A stretch of 18,584 nt of DNA from UBA2279 sp041595875 (GCA_041595875.1 JBFHJN010000049.1:1-18584); one strand, 5' to 3'. Counted from the first letter of the stretch, positions 1 through 5,922 are shown. Translations and numbers: made by a program. Notes: generated by a model from the sequence alone, not told the origin.

Positions 1-128
1 ATCAGGGGTATCTGGCCGGGCTTTAGCGGCCAGGGGTGTTCCTTGCGGCAGTCGTGGCACCAGACGATCTGGCGGCTGCTGAAGGCCGTGGTGTCGTGGT
101 TGGCGTTGGTCGGGCATGGGACTTTCAT
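1..128 (-). CDS. Zinc-ribbon-like small phage protein, 3' part cut by window edge
   Basis: An ORF on the minus strand starts with ATG at 128-126 and runs off the left edge, so only the first 42 residues are visible. It has a Cys near the N-terminus (KVPCP) and a CHDC pair about 20 residues later, which together resemble a small zinc ribbon. Its start overlaps the stop of the upstream gene as ATGA, the same coupling used through the whole operon, and this supports it being real. I do not recognise a specific family, and no function is assigned. Confidence 0.6.
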   Translation of the reverse strand, partial: MKVPCPTNANHDTTAFSSRQIVWCHDCRKEHPWPLKPGQIPL

Positions 129-382
129 GCAGTCGCCCCCACTGCTGCGATCAGCACCGCACCCGCCACCAGAAGGCCGGCAAACAGCGCAGGACCAAAC
201 AGGGCGCCGCTGGTGTCACGGAGCTTCTTTGCCGCGCTCCGGCGATCCTGCTGCCCAGCGCTGTAGCCGCGGCTGTACTCGTCAATGAACGGATGGCGCT
301 TCCAGTAGAAGTGATGGTTCGTGCGGCCGTGCTCATAGCCTTGGTCGTAAGTGGCGCGCTTCCTCTGTGCGGTCTTGCTCAT
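125..382 (-). CDS. 85-residue hypothetical protein with C-terminal membrane segment
   Basis: The first 55 residues are hydrophilic and rich in Gly, Tyr, Arg and His. Two similar stretches (YDQGYEHGR and EYSRGYSAGQQDR) recall the GxxxG pattern of ribosome-modulation-factor-like small proteins, but the match is too weak to name it. Residues about 61-83 form a hydrophobic Ala/Gly/Leu segment that probably spans the membrane at the very C-terminus. The start overlaps the stop of the Ref-like gene (ATGA) and its own stop overlaps the next gene, so it is co-translated in the replication/recombination operon. Function unknown. Confidence 0.7.
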   Translation of the reverse strand: MSKTAQRKRATYDQGYEHGRTNHHFYWKRHPFIDEYSRGYSAGQQDRRSAAKKLRDTSGALFGPALFAGLLVAGAVLIAAVGATA

Positions 383-747
383 GCCGCCTGCTCCAGTCCG
401 ATCAATTCCATGACCCGCGCAGGAAGCGTCAGGCCCATATCAAGCAACTGCAGGGCGCAGTCGCGGATTAGTGTTTCCTGCTTCCCATAGGCCAGTTCGA
501 AGCGGGCCTTGTAGGGGTGAACGGCGATGAGGCCAGGCGCGCCATAACCGTCTTGGTGATGGCCGGCGCACAACGGGAGGACGAGCCAGTGCGCGTCAGG
601 CTTGGTGCGGCCGTCGACGTGGTGAATGCTCACGACGTGGTTGCGCTGATGGCCTGCCGTGTCACGATGGCAGGCAATGCAGCCGATGTGCTGGGCCAGC
701 AGGTCGTGGTAGCGCTTCTGCTCTGCAGAGGGGGCTTTGCCTTTCAT
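379..747 (-). CDS. Ref-like HNH nuclease (RecA-dependent recombination-enhancement family)
   Basis: This 122-residue protein carries a Cys/His HNH-type zinc nuclease core: C23xxC26, then HH at 42-43 in IHHVDGRTKP, then PLC60 followed by HH at 63-64. That arrangement is the one seen in phage P1 Ref, a nuclease that cuts DNA at RecA-made D-loops. It lacks the long basic N-terminal tail of P1 Ref and contains only the globular part, as in many shorter phage homologues. It sits directly after ninB with an ATGA overlap, a usual place for phage recombination nucleases (lambda has ninG/rap there). RecA dependence is family knowledge and cannot be read from the sequence. Confidence 0.85.
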   Translation of the reverse strand: MKGKAPSAEQKRYHDLLAQHIGCIACHRDTAGHQRNHVVSIHHVDGRTKPDAHWLVLPLCAGHHQDGYGAPGLIAVHPYKARFELAYGKQETLIRDCALQLLDMGLTLPARVMELIGLEQAA

Positions 748-1202
748 GCTGCCTCCCCGAACTCGATCTTCATCCGCATGTACTCGGAATCCTCCGGGTG
801 CGGCAGGTAGATGCCGTGCTCGGTAGCCCAGGCGTCGATGCAGGTCATGAAGGCGTGCATCTCCCCCTTGTCGAGCTCGCTGGTGTGCTTGAGCTCGTAG
901 CGGTCGGTGATCTCGCCGGTCTTCAGGTTGATGTCCTGGACCAACTGCTCGCCGAGGAAGGTCTGCTTCAGGTTGCGCTTCACGTTGTCACGGTCCATGG
1001 CGGCGCCGGTGGCGAAGGTCATCTTGCCCATGCTCACGAAGAAGCGTGCGATCTCCTCGCACCACTTGTGGAACAGGGCGTTCTGCGGAAGCGATCGACT
1101 GGCGCCGGCGATGGTCACCGTGCAAGGGAAGCCCTTTGCACGGATCGCGGCGTTGACTTGGGAGAGCTCGCCGATATGCGAGACGCGGATCTTCTCAGCC
1201 AT
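744..1202 (-). CDS. ninB: NinB recombination protein (lambda Orf family)
   Basis: The 152-residue length is typical for NinB/Orf, a DNA-binding mediator that helps load recombinase or the Bet-type annealing protein in phage recombination. The recognisable part is the block around residues 36-57, with SLPQNALFHKWCEEIA, matching the family's RS.xQN.l.w..l.diA motif. A second conserved part lies around residues 70-100 with KR.LK..FLGE. The start ATG overlaps the end of the TraR-like gene by 8 bases, and the stop overlaps the Ref-like gene. Having ninB together with ERF, YqaJ and SSB on the other strand gives this prophage two recombination gene sets. Confidence 0.9.
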   Translation of the reverse strand: MAEKIRVSHIGELSQVNAAIRAKGFPCTVTIAGASRSLPQNALFHKWCEEIARFFVSMGKMTFATGAAMDRDNVKRNLKQTFLGEQLVQDINLKTGEITDRYELKHTSELDKGEMHAFMTCIDAWATEHGIYLPHPEDSEYMRMKIEFGEAA

Positions 1203-1395
1203 GGCGGCGCACCTCCCGCTTGTCGTGGTCGTCCTGGCATTCCTTGCAGCGCACGGCGTTCTTCACGGCCTGGCGGCGAGCCGGGAGGATGTCCTCGCCA
1301 CAATCCAGGCAGTCAGGACGGATTGCGAAGCCTTCGGCGATGAGCCTGGCCATCGTGATTCGCTGAACGATCGTCATTGAGCGGGAGCGGTTCAT
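1195..1395 (-). CDS. TraR/DksA-type C4 zinc finger protein
   Basis: This 66-residue protein has a C4 zinc finger, C29xxC32 ... C50xxC53, in the context CLDCGEDILPARRQAV, close to TraR and the C-terminal finger of DksA. TraR-like proteins bind in the secondary channel of RNA polymerase and change promoter choice without ppGpp. The N-terminal part is only about 28 residues, so the DksA coiled coil is mostly absent, as in TraR. An inner Met at residue 7 is an alternative start; the first Met is preferred because it gives the ATGA overlap with the upstream 44-residue ORF. Its job here may be to tune transcription during lytic growth, which is inference. Confidence 0.82.
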   Translation of the reverse strand: MNRSRSMTIVQRITMARLIAEGFAIRPDCLDCGEDILPARRQAVKNAVRCKECQDDHDKREVRRHG

Positions 1396-1526
1396 GCGGC
1401 CACCTTCTGGCGCTTGGCGCGGACCTTGGCGAGTAGGTTGCGAATGCGCATACGGCTCATGGCCGCCTCCTGCTGCGGTTCCATTTGCTCGAGACGGGCC
1501 TCGAGGAGTTCACTGATTGGCTTCAT
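1392..1526 (-). CDS. 44-residue basic hypothetical protein
   Basis: A short ORF fills the space between the helicase and the TraR-like gene. It starts ATG at 1526-1524, overlapping the helicase stop as ATGA, and stops at 1392, overlapping the next start as ATGA. The N-terminal half is acidic and Gln-rich (ISELLEARLEQMEPQQEAA), while the C-terminal half is basic (RIRNLLAKVRAKRQKVAA), so it is probably an amphipathic helix. The exact double overlap is the main support for translation. No family recognised. Confidence 0.65.
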   Translation of the reverse strand: MKPISELLEARLEQMEPQQEAAMSRMRIRNLLAKVRAKRQKVAA

Positions 1527-2908
1527 GTGCGGCTCCCGTAGCGGCCGGCCAGGGAGGCGACTTTTGATGGCTTGGCCGGACGGTCTTCTGGCTCTTGCCA
1601 GCCCGCGGCCAGGCTGTCGAAGCGGTTGATCTCGCCACGGAAGGACGCGCGAACGGTTCCGGTTTCAATGTCACGGCCCTTGCCGATGATGATTTCGGCG
1701 ACGCCGCGGTATTCGCTGTTCTCGTTGTAAACCTCGTCGCGGTAGACGAAGAGAATCACGTCAGCGTCTTGCTCAATGGCCCCGGACTCGCGCAGGTCAG
1801 CAGGGATTGGCCGCTTGTTCGGGCGCTCTTCGCACTTGCGGGAGAGCTGGGAGAGCATCACAACCGGGATTTTCAGCTCACGAGCGAGCAGCTTGGCGCC
1901 GCGGCTCATGGCGCTCACTTCCTCGGTGCGATTACCGCTCCCGCCGTTGCCGTCCAGGAGCTGCAGGTAGTCAATGACGATCAGGTCAAGGCCGCGACGC
2001 ATCTTGTGCTTGCGAGCGATTGCCCGAATGCGATTCATGGTCAGGCCGGCGCGATCAGCAATGGCCAGGCGAGCACGCTTGATCAGCGCACCGGCTGCAA
2101 TCATCTGCGAGCCGTAGTCGAACGCCGCGGTGCCGTTCTTGATCAGCTTCAGCGGGACCTTGCCCTCTGCTGCAGTCATGCGGTCAATCAGCTGGCCCTT
2201 GCTCATTTCCAGGCTGAAGACGAGAACCGATTTGCCCTGGCGGATCGCGGCATCAGCGGCAAAGCCCATCGCGAGGGTTGTCTTGCCCATCGCAGGACGG
2301 CCGGCAACAATGATCAGCTGCTCGGGCTGCAGGCCTCCAGTGATCTCATCCAGATCAGTCAGGCCGGTAGACAGGCCGATGAGTGTTTCGCCGCGGGTAT
2401 GGCGATCCTGGCGCTCCTGCCATACCTCAACCTGCTCGTTGAGAATGTCGGCAGCCATGACCACTTCGTCATCACCGACACCGGACTGGATTGCCATCGC
2501 CTCGGCTTGAGCGGCAGCAACCTTGTCGGCCACATCCTGATCGCTGCACGCAATCTCGTGGATTCGCTCGCCGCAGGTCATTAGGGCTCGCTCAGTGGCG
2601 CGGTCTGCGACGATACGGGCATAGGTCGCAGCGTTGGCGACGCTGGGGGTGTTCTTGTGCAGGGTGGCCGTATAGCCAAGGGCGAAATCGCCGCTCTGCA
2701 GGGTGCCGATGTGCTCGGCGACGGTCATGTAATCGACGCCCTGGCCCTTGCCGTGCATCTCAAGGATTGCGCGAAACACTTCTTCGTTGTCGGCGAAGTA
2801 GAAATCGCTCGGGGTCAGGCCGTCGGCCAGGGTGTCGATCAGCTCGGGGCGGATCATCATCGCGCCCAGGACGCCCTGCTCGGCTTCGAGGCTGTAGGGA
2901 TCATGCAT
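1523..2908 (-). CDS. dnaB: DnaB-family replicative helicase
   Basis: This 461-residue protein has both domains of a hexameric replicative helicase. Residues about 5-110 form the N-terminal helical domain (SLEAEQGVLGAMM). Residues about 180-440 form the RecA-like motor, with Walker A GRPAMGKT at 203-210, Walker B LIVIDYLQLL around 309-318, the SQLSR motif at 353-357 and an arginine-bearing RASFRGEINRF near 420-430. It unwinds DNA ahead of the replication fork. The preceding gene, overlapping by 8 bases, is an O-like initiator, so phage O/DnaB modules suggest that the initiator recruits this phage helicase at an origin instead of the host DnaB. The C-terminal tail after residue 440 is Pro/Lys-rich. 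Confidence 0.95.
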   Translation of the reverse strand: MHDPYSLEAEQGVLGAMMIRPELIDTLADGLTPSDFYFADNEEVFRAILEMHGKGQGVDYMTVAEHIGTLQSGDFALGYTATLHKNTPSVANAATYARIVADRATERALMTCGERIHEIACSDQDVADKVAAAQAEAMAIQSGVGDDEVVMAADILNEQVEVWQERQDRHTRGETLIGLSTGLTDLDEITGGLQPEQLIIVAGRPAMGKTTLAMGFAADAAIRQGKSVLVFSLEMSKGQLIDRMTAAEGKVPLKLIKNGTAAFDYGSQMIAAGALIKRARLAIADRAGLTMNRIRAIARKHKMRRGLDLIVIDYLQLLDGNGGSGNRTEEVSAMSRGAKLLARELKIPVVMLSQLSRKCEERPNKRPIPADLRESGAIEQDADVILFVYRDEVYNENSEYRGVAEIIIGKGRDIETGTVRASFRGEINRFDSLAAGWQEPEDRPAKPSKVASLAGRYGSRT

Positions 2909-3638
2909 GGTAGTTACCCTCTACGACCTTGACGAAGTTGGCGGAGCAGATCAGCCAGTCAAACGAGGCGCGGAATGGCTTTCCGCCGTTCTTGCCAGGG
3001 GCGCGGCCCATCAGGAAGTCGGACGAGCTAACCGTCTCGAAGTAGTCGCGCCAGAAATCAAGGGATTGGTGAACAGGGCTTTCGGTCCAGCGGCTCTTCA
3101 GCTTTGCCTTGCGATCGGTGTTCAGGATCACCACTGCTGGCAGGGTCGGAGTCAGAATCTGGTTGAACAGGTCAGCGATGGCTTGAGCCGGGCAACTGGT
3201 CGAAACTTTTGCGGCCGGCGCTGTTGGAACTGGCGCAGCCTGTTCCGTTACCGGTTCATTGATAGGTTCAAGTGATAGGTTAGAGTCGCACTCAGCTACT
3301 ACCCCTCCCTGCTGTGTGCTACTACCCTCCCCGCACTCAGCTACTACCCCCTGCACGGTGCGACTACTACCCGCAGACCGAATCAGGCGATACACGTTAG
3401 GGAGATTGATGCCGTCCACATTGCGACGAATCACGCGGAGCATGCCGTCGGTCTCAAGAGACTTGATGGCGCGCATGACGGTGTCACGGCTCATGCCGGT
3501 GTCGTCTGCAAGGGTGTTGAGGCTTGGGTGGCAGTCCCAAGCATCATTGCTGGCGTAGTTGGCCAGCATGATCAGAACGAACTTCTCGCGGGTTGGGAGC
3601 TTCTGCTCAGTCGCCCAGGCCATAGCTTGAAAGCTCAT
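2901..3638 (-). CDS. Replication initiation protein, lambda O-like with winged helix
   Basis: Residues about 15-75 form a winged helix-turn-helix (PTREKFVLIMLANYAS ... LNTLADDTGMSRDTVMRAIK) like the N-terminal origin-binding domain of phage replication proteins. A low-complexity linker follows at about 85-145. The C-terminal block (FWRDYFETVSSSDFLMGR ... FDWLICSANFVKVVEGNY) is the conserved tail found in many phage replisome organisers, thought to contact the helicase or its loader. It lies immediately upstream of the helicase and downstream of the T5orf172 gene with an ATGA overlap. The direct-repeat origin often nested in lambda O was not obvious, although the linker DNA at 3291-3365 has three repeated CTCAGCTACTACCC/GCTACTACCC stretches on the plus strand that could serve. 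Confidence 0.88.
   Translation of the reverse strand: MSFQAMAWATEQKLPTREKFVLIMLANYASNDAWDCHPSLNTLADDTGMSRDTVMRAIKSLETDGMLRVIRRNVDGINLPNVYRLIRSAGSSRTVQGVVAECGEGSSTQQGGVVAECDSNLSLEPINEPVTEQAAPVPTAPAAKVSTSCPAQAIADLFNQILTPTLPAVVILNTDRKAKLKSRWTESPVHQSLDFWRDYFETVSSSDFLMGRAPGKNGGKPFRASFDWLICSANFVKVVEGNYHA
3291..3365. repeat. Direct repeats inside the O-like gene (possible iterons)
   Basis: Within the linker-coding part of the replication initiator, the plus strand shows closely spaced copies of CTCAGCTACTACCCC (3291-3305 and 3335-3350) and related GTGCTACTACCC and GCGACTACTACCC units (to 3370), each written here approximately. On the protein side they encode repeated GVVAEC. Lambda-type phages place origin iterons inside gene O in just this position, so they are a candidate origin. 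A chance protein-level repeat is an equally simple explanation. Confidence 0.5.
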
Positions 3639-3997
3639 GCCTTTACCTCCCGGGCGGCTTGCCGCAGATCCTGCAATGCGAAGATCAAGTCGCCGTCGAG
3701 ATATTCGGTGTAAGCCTCAAAGTTGCTCTCAAGCCATTCGTAGGCATCAACAGGCTTGCAAGAGAAGAACTCTCTGGACTCATTCACCCGGAACAGCGCG
3801 AACGCGTTGTGGATCGCGCGCTCGACAGCCATTGCGTTGTCCACTTCGAAATAGAACTGAATGTCAAACGGAAGCGGGACAGCGGTCGCATCAGACAGCT
3901 CCTTGCAGCGCTGGGATGGAGAGCGATCAGTCCGGCCAATCTTGCAAATGCCTGGCATGTAGTGGTTTGTCAGGCAGTAGATAAATCCGATGGTCAT
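3635..3997 (-). CDS. T5orf172/GIY-YIG-type domain protein
   Basis: The 120-residue protein begins with GFIYCLTN, then KIGRTDRSPSQRCKEL, and later the AVERAIHNAF and SREFF segments. This is the layout of the T5orf172/MUG113 branch of the GIY-YIG nuclease superfamily: the first motif is degenerate (FIYCL), the Arg is in the SPSQR segment, and Glu 59 or so lies in the A.E..IH helix. It is a single domain with no obvious DNA-binding partner. It is the first gene of the leftward operon after cro, with an AGAAGGA ribosome site about 9 bases before its ATG, and it overlaps the initiator gene by ATGA. Nicking or repair at replication forks is inference; activity has not been shown for most of the family. 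Confidence 0.8.
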   Translation of the reverse strand: MTIGFIYCLTNHYMPGICKIGRTDRSPSQRCKELSDATAVPLPFDIQFYFEVDNAMAVERAIHNAFALFRVNESREFFSCKPVDAYEWLESNFEAYTEYLDGDLIFALQDLRQAAREVKA

Positions 3998-4032
3998 GTG
4001 CTACATTCCTTCTCGTGTTGTTGCTGTTGAAG

Positions 4033-4059
4033 AACCCGGGCCGTCATCCCGGGTTTTTT
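4033..4059 (+). terminator. Intrinsic-terminator-like hairpin between cro and the replication operon
   Basis: An 8-base stem (AACCCGGG at 4033-4040 paired with CCCGGGTT at 4048-4055) with a 7-base loop is followed by a T run on the plus strand. The T run points toward cro, so as written it would stop plus-strand (antisense) transcription. Read on the minus strand, the same hairpin is followed only by TTCTTC, which would make a weak terminator or attenuator for cro readthrough, in the place where lambda has tR1. Confidence 0.65.
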
Positions 4060-4090
4060 ATTGCCTGTAGAAAACTACTGGTTGGATCTA

Positions 4091-4107
4091 CACCCCCTAC
4101 CGGGGTG
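4091..4107. repeat. GC-rich hairpin in the cro-to-replication spacer
   Basis: CACCCC (4091-4096) pairs with GGGGTG (4102-4107) around a 5-base loop. It lies in the leftward leader between cro and the T5orf172 gene, before the terminator-like hairpin. The size recalls a boxB-type element, but no boxA is next to it and the loop is not a standard one. The spacer 3998-4194 contains no other ORF, and in particular no cII-like gene. Confidence 0.4.
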
Positions 4108-4194
4108 ATATCTGTGCATTACCGCTTGGTAAACAATGCATCCATGGAAAGCACAGACAGGGACGTCACCCACATGAACAAGCCCAACGACCAA

Positions 4195-4401
4195 CTAAGC
4201 AGCCGGGAGCCGTCCGGCGCAGACCTCGCTGTGGAGCTGGTCGATGGCGCTGCCAACGGAGTACTTGGGGTCGGGGATTTCGCCCTGGCGAATACGGAAG
4301 AGCGTGGAGATATCGCAGCCAGCTCGGCGTGCGATGGCGGTGTAGGTCATACCGGCTTCGCGGATGGCCTCGATCTTGGTTTGGTGGGGGTTGGTAGTCA
4401 T
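4195..4401 (-). CDS. cro: Cro-like transcriptional regulator
   Basis: The 68-residue protein has a helix-turn-helix at about residues 16-40 (GMTYTAIARRAGCDISTLFRIRQG) and otherwise no room for more than a DNA-binding domain. It is divergent from the cI-type gene and is transcribed across the shared operator region, which is the diagnostic position of cro. The chosen ATG is at 4401-4399, with AGGA about 10 bases upstream; longer in-frame versions would run through the operators and are rejected. It should bind the same ATGC-N6-GCAT operators to shut off repressor synthesis and later dampen early transcription. Confidence 0.85.
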   Translation of the reverse strand: MTTNPHQTKIEAIREAGMTYTAIARRAGCDISTLFRIRQGEIPDPKYSVGSAIDQLHSEVCAGRLPAA

Positions 4402-4429
4402 GGGAGTAGTCCTAGTGAGGTCCACACCC

Positions 4430-4457
4430 AGTATATGCAAACTAGCATAGATTGCAA
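4430..4457 (-). promoter_or_regulatory. pR-like lytic promoter for cro and the replication operon
   Basis: On the minus strand a TTGCAA -35 (4457-4452), a 16-base spacer and a TATACT -10 (4435-4430) lie so that transcription would start near 4423, about 22 bases before the cro ATG. Operator O1 occupies the spacer and O2 touches the -35, so bound repressor would block polymerase. Confidence 0.75.
4435..4448. promoter_or_regulatory. Operator O1 (ATGC-N6-GCAT)
   Basis: ATGC-AAACTA-GCAT, extended by a flanking T and A to TATGC-N6-GCATA (4434-4449). It covers the spacer of the cro promoter. The same palindrome recurs at the rightward early promoter (5997-6010), which supports it as a true CI/Cro site. 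Confidence 0.8.
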
Positions 4458-4470
4458 TGCTGATCAGCAT
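4457..4470. promoter_or_regulatory. Operator O2 (ATGC-N6-GCAT)
   Basis: ATGC-TGATCA-GCAT is a perfect 14-base palindrome, centred 22 bases from O1, abutting both the pR -35 and the pRM -35. This is the position from which lambda CI activates its own promoter. Confidence 0.8.
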
Positions 4471-4500
4471 TTGCACTATGGTCAGCGCCATAGCAATAAT
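4471..4500 (+). promoter_or_regulatory. pRM-like promoter for cI
   Basis: TTGCAC (4471-4476), an 18-base spacer and AATAAT (4495-4500) place the start of transcription at or next to 4507, the A of the cI start codon. The -35 is poor, as expected for a promoter that needs CI bound at O2. Confidence 0.62.
4478..4491. promoter_or_regulatory. Operator O3 (ATGG-N6-CCAT)
   Basis: ATGG-TCAGCG-CCAT, extended to an 18-base CTATGG-N6-CCATAG (4476-4493), is centred 21 bases from O2 and lies inside the spacer of the cI promoter. It differs from O1/O2 at the inner arm base (G for C), as lambda OR3 differs from OR1, which would allow a different CI/Cro preference. Confidence 0.72.
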
Positions 4501-4509
4501 CGTGCTATG
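4489..4509. repeat. Inverted repeat over the cI start codon
   Basis: CATAGCA (4489-4495) and TGCTATG (4503-4509) form a perfect 7-base inverted repeat with a 7-base spacer. It overlaps the pRM -10 and the cI ATG. It does not fit the ATGC-N6-GCAT operator spacing, so it may be a site for another regulator or chance. Confidence 0.5.
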
Positions 4510-5217
4510 CACAAACGCACTATTAAAGAGAACCTGGCAGCGCTCATGAAGCGCTCCGGGCACACGTCGGCATCGCTGGCTCGGGCAACCGGAGTAGACC
4601 AGTCGATCGTCTATCGCGTGGCTACAGGCAGCACGAAGAGGCCCCAGGACGACACGGTTGTCACGCTGGCGGCCTACTTCGGGATCACCCCCGACCAGCT
4701 GCGCGGCCACGCGATTCTCGATTTCGACACTCTTCCGCTACGCCAAGACGACCTCATGCGCCGCTCGGTTCCGGCTGCAGATGAAGGCGCCGATGCATAC
4801 GTCGAGCTGCCGTTCATGCGAAGGATCGGGATCAGTAGCGATCTGCGCCGCGAGTCGGTTGAACTGACCGGCGAGACGCGCAAGATCCCGCGCAGCGACA
4901 TGGCGCGCTGCTCGGTAGATGAGGCGCATGCGGCATTTGTACGCACCCAAGGCGACACAATGGCCCCCGTCTTCATTGATGGATCGGTGGCTGGTGTCAA
5001 CATGGCCGCAACTGAGGTCGTCGACGGGAAGATTTACGCGGTCCAGATCAGTGATGAGATATGGATCAAGCGGGCCTATCGCATACCTGGAGGCGGCCTG
5101 CGTCTAGCCAGCTATGACCAGGATGTTGAAGACATGCGCTTTACCCCGGACATGCTCCGCACGCAGCAGGTAGCCATCGTGGGGCGCGTGTTCTACAACG
5201 CCACGTGCTACCTGTAG
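4507..5217 (+). CDS. cI: CI-type phage repressor (XRE HTH plus S24-like domain, active-site Ser replaced by Thr)
   Basis: The 236-residue protein has an XRE helix-turn-helix at about residues 5-62 (SASLARATGVDQSIVYRVATG), a linker, and a LexA/S24-type C-terminal domain from about 98 to the end. In S24 repressors the nucleophile is Ser in GDSMxP; here the motif is GDTMAP, with Thr151. The general-base Lys appears present as K188 in IWIKR. No Ala-Gly or Cys-Gly dipeptide, the usual self-cleavage site, lies between the HTH and Thr151. It should hold the prophage silent through O1-O3 and the rightward operator. The start at 4507 is chosen because longer forms run through the operators; no ribosome site precedes it. 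A terminator follows at 5235. Confidence 0.88.
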   Translation: MHKRTIKENLAALMKRSGHTSASLARATGVDQSIVYRVATGSTKRPQDDTVVTLAAYFGITPDQLRGHAILDFDTLPLRQDDLMRRSVPAADEGADAYVELPFMRRIGISSDLRRESVELTGETRKIPRSDMARCSVDEAHAAFVRTQGDTMAPVFIDGSVAGVNMAATEVVDGKIYAVQISDEIWIKRAYRIPGGGLRLASYDQDVEDMRFTPDMLRTQQVAIVGRVFYNATCYL

Positions 5218-5234
5218 CGCAATCTCCAACGCAG

Positions 5235-5259
5235 AGCCCGCCATAGAGCGGGCTTTTTT
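5235..5259 (+). terminator. Intrinsic terminator after cI
   Basis: AGCCCGC (5235-5241) pairs with GCGGGCT (5248-5254) around a 6-base loop and is followed by a T run to 5259. It lies 17 bases after the cI stop and would end the repressor message. Confidence 0.9.
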
Positions 5260-5309
5260 GTGCCTGTCGTTATTGTTTACACGTAACGATTCAGCCCCGA
5301 CTTATTGGC

Positions 5310-5350
5310 TTGCCGGGGAACTCTCCCGCATATACTGTATGGATATACAC
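5310..5350 (+). promoter_or_regulatory. LexA-like box overlapping a candidate promoter
   Basis: CTGT-ATGGATAT-ACAC at 5335-5350 fits the SOS-box form CTGT-N8-ACAG with only the last base different; the left half CTGTAT and the inner ATATACA match the gammaproteobacterial consensus. A TATACT -10 candidate (5331-5336) runs into it, with TTGCCG (5310-5315, spacer 15) or TTGGCT (5305-5310, spacer 20) as imperfect -35 elements. LexA bound here would cover the -10. The promoter itself is weakly supported; the box is the stronger part. Confidence 0.55.
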
Positions 5351-5590
5351 CCTCGTTGCTGGAAGTGACCTTGGCTTCGCAGACTGTCGACAATGTGAGA
5401 GCCCCGACAGGCGGAACCGATCGGAAAAACTGTTGCTTTTTCTGCTGTTGCCATCATTGGCGAGCAGGCCGATTTGCCGATAACCGGGGTAATCAATAGG
5501 GCCTTTAGTGGGCCTCGCTTTTTTTCTGTGACGCAGTAGCATCATATCGCCAGCACTATGTCGTAGCCGGCGAAAGGATATGAGGTCCGT
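5351..5590 (+). other. Untranslated leader between the LexA-like box and the 106-residue ORF
   Basis: No convincing gene is seen. CTGTCG and CGACAG (about 5385-5426) can pair. GAAAAA/TTTTTC (about 5423-5441) can pair around a 7-base loop. GGGCC/GGCCT near 5500-5515 followed by a T run at about 5520-5526 makes a weak terminator-like structure. The leader could therefore be attenuated or give a short RNA of about 180 bases. Confidence 0.4.
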
Positions 5591-5911
5591 ATGGAACAAC
5601 CGGTTTATGAGGCAGTAGCGCCCCGCACCATCGCGGGCAACGATCGGGGTTGCGCAAGAAAGCTCCACCTGCAACCAAACGAATTGACTTATTGGTCCGA
5701 TATGGACGCGGAGGTCACATTTGACTCGGCCGACCGCTCAATGGAGCCGGGCACCGCTGTGCTTGCTGTGATCGAAGGGAAAGCTGGGATTGTCCGCATC
5801 CACGTTGATGACCGTACCGGCAGGCGCATGGCGTCCGAGCGACAACGGGTATGGCCAGTTACCTCGATCGAGCCGATGGGCCGAGTAGTAGAGGTCCGAT
5901 GGCGGCCCTGA
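5591..5911 (+). CDS. 106-residue protein of unknown function; candidate SOS-controlled regulator
   Basis: The ATG at 5591 follows GAGGT by 4 bases, a good ribosome site. No family is recognised with certainty. Residues 45-60 (DSADRSMEPGTAVLAV) and the ending IEPMGRVVEVRW faintly resemble the first and last strands of an S24/LexA-type domain, with Ser50-Met-Glu-Pro in the place of the nucleophile motif, but the middle is too short and no catalytic Lys is clear. The gene is alone between the cI terminator and its own terminator, so it needs a promoter in 5260-5590, where the LexA-like box lies. An antirepressor role is a hypothesis from this context only; a kil-like or superinfection function is equally possible. 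Confidence 0.72.
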   Translation: MEQPVYEAVAPRTIAGNDRGCARKLHLQPNELTYWSDMDAEVTFDSADRSMEPGTAVLAVIEGKAGIVRIHVDDRTGRRMASERQRVWPVTSIEPMGRVVEVRWRP

Positions 5912-5922
5912 AAAATCTCAAG

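Noticed and set aside
1595..2584. A 329-residue plus-strand ORF opposite the helicase gene.
   Set aside because: It is the complement of a certain DnaB-family gene; its own protein has no recognisable motif and the length is a result of the high-GC codon pattern.
4297..4306. A boxA-like CGCTCTTCCG on the minus strand within cro.
   Set aside because: It encodes part of the conserved HTH (TLFRI) and only partly fits boxA, so coding constraint explains it.
4015..4506. An N-terminal extension of the cI ORF of more than 160 codons.
   Set aside because: It would be translated through the antisense of cro, both promoters and all operators; the HTH domain begins right after ATG 4507.
5291..5674. 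A 127-residue minus-strand ORF over the LexA-like box.
   Set aside because: No ribosome site, no motif, and it runs against the unit bounded by two plus-strand terminators.
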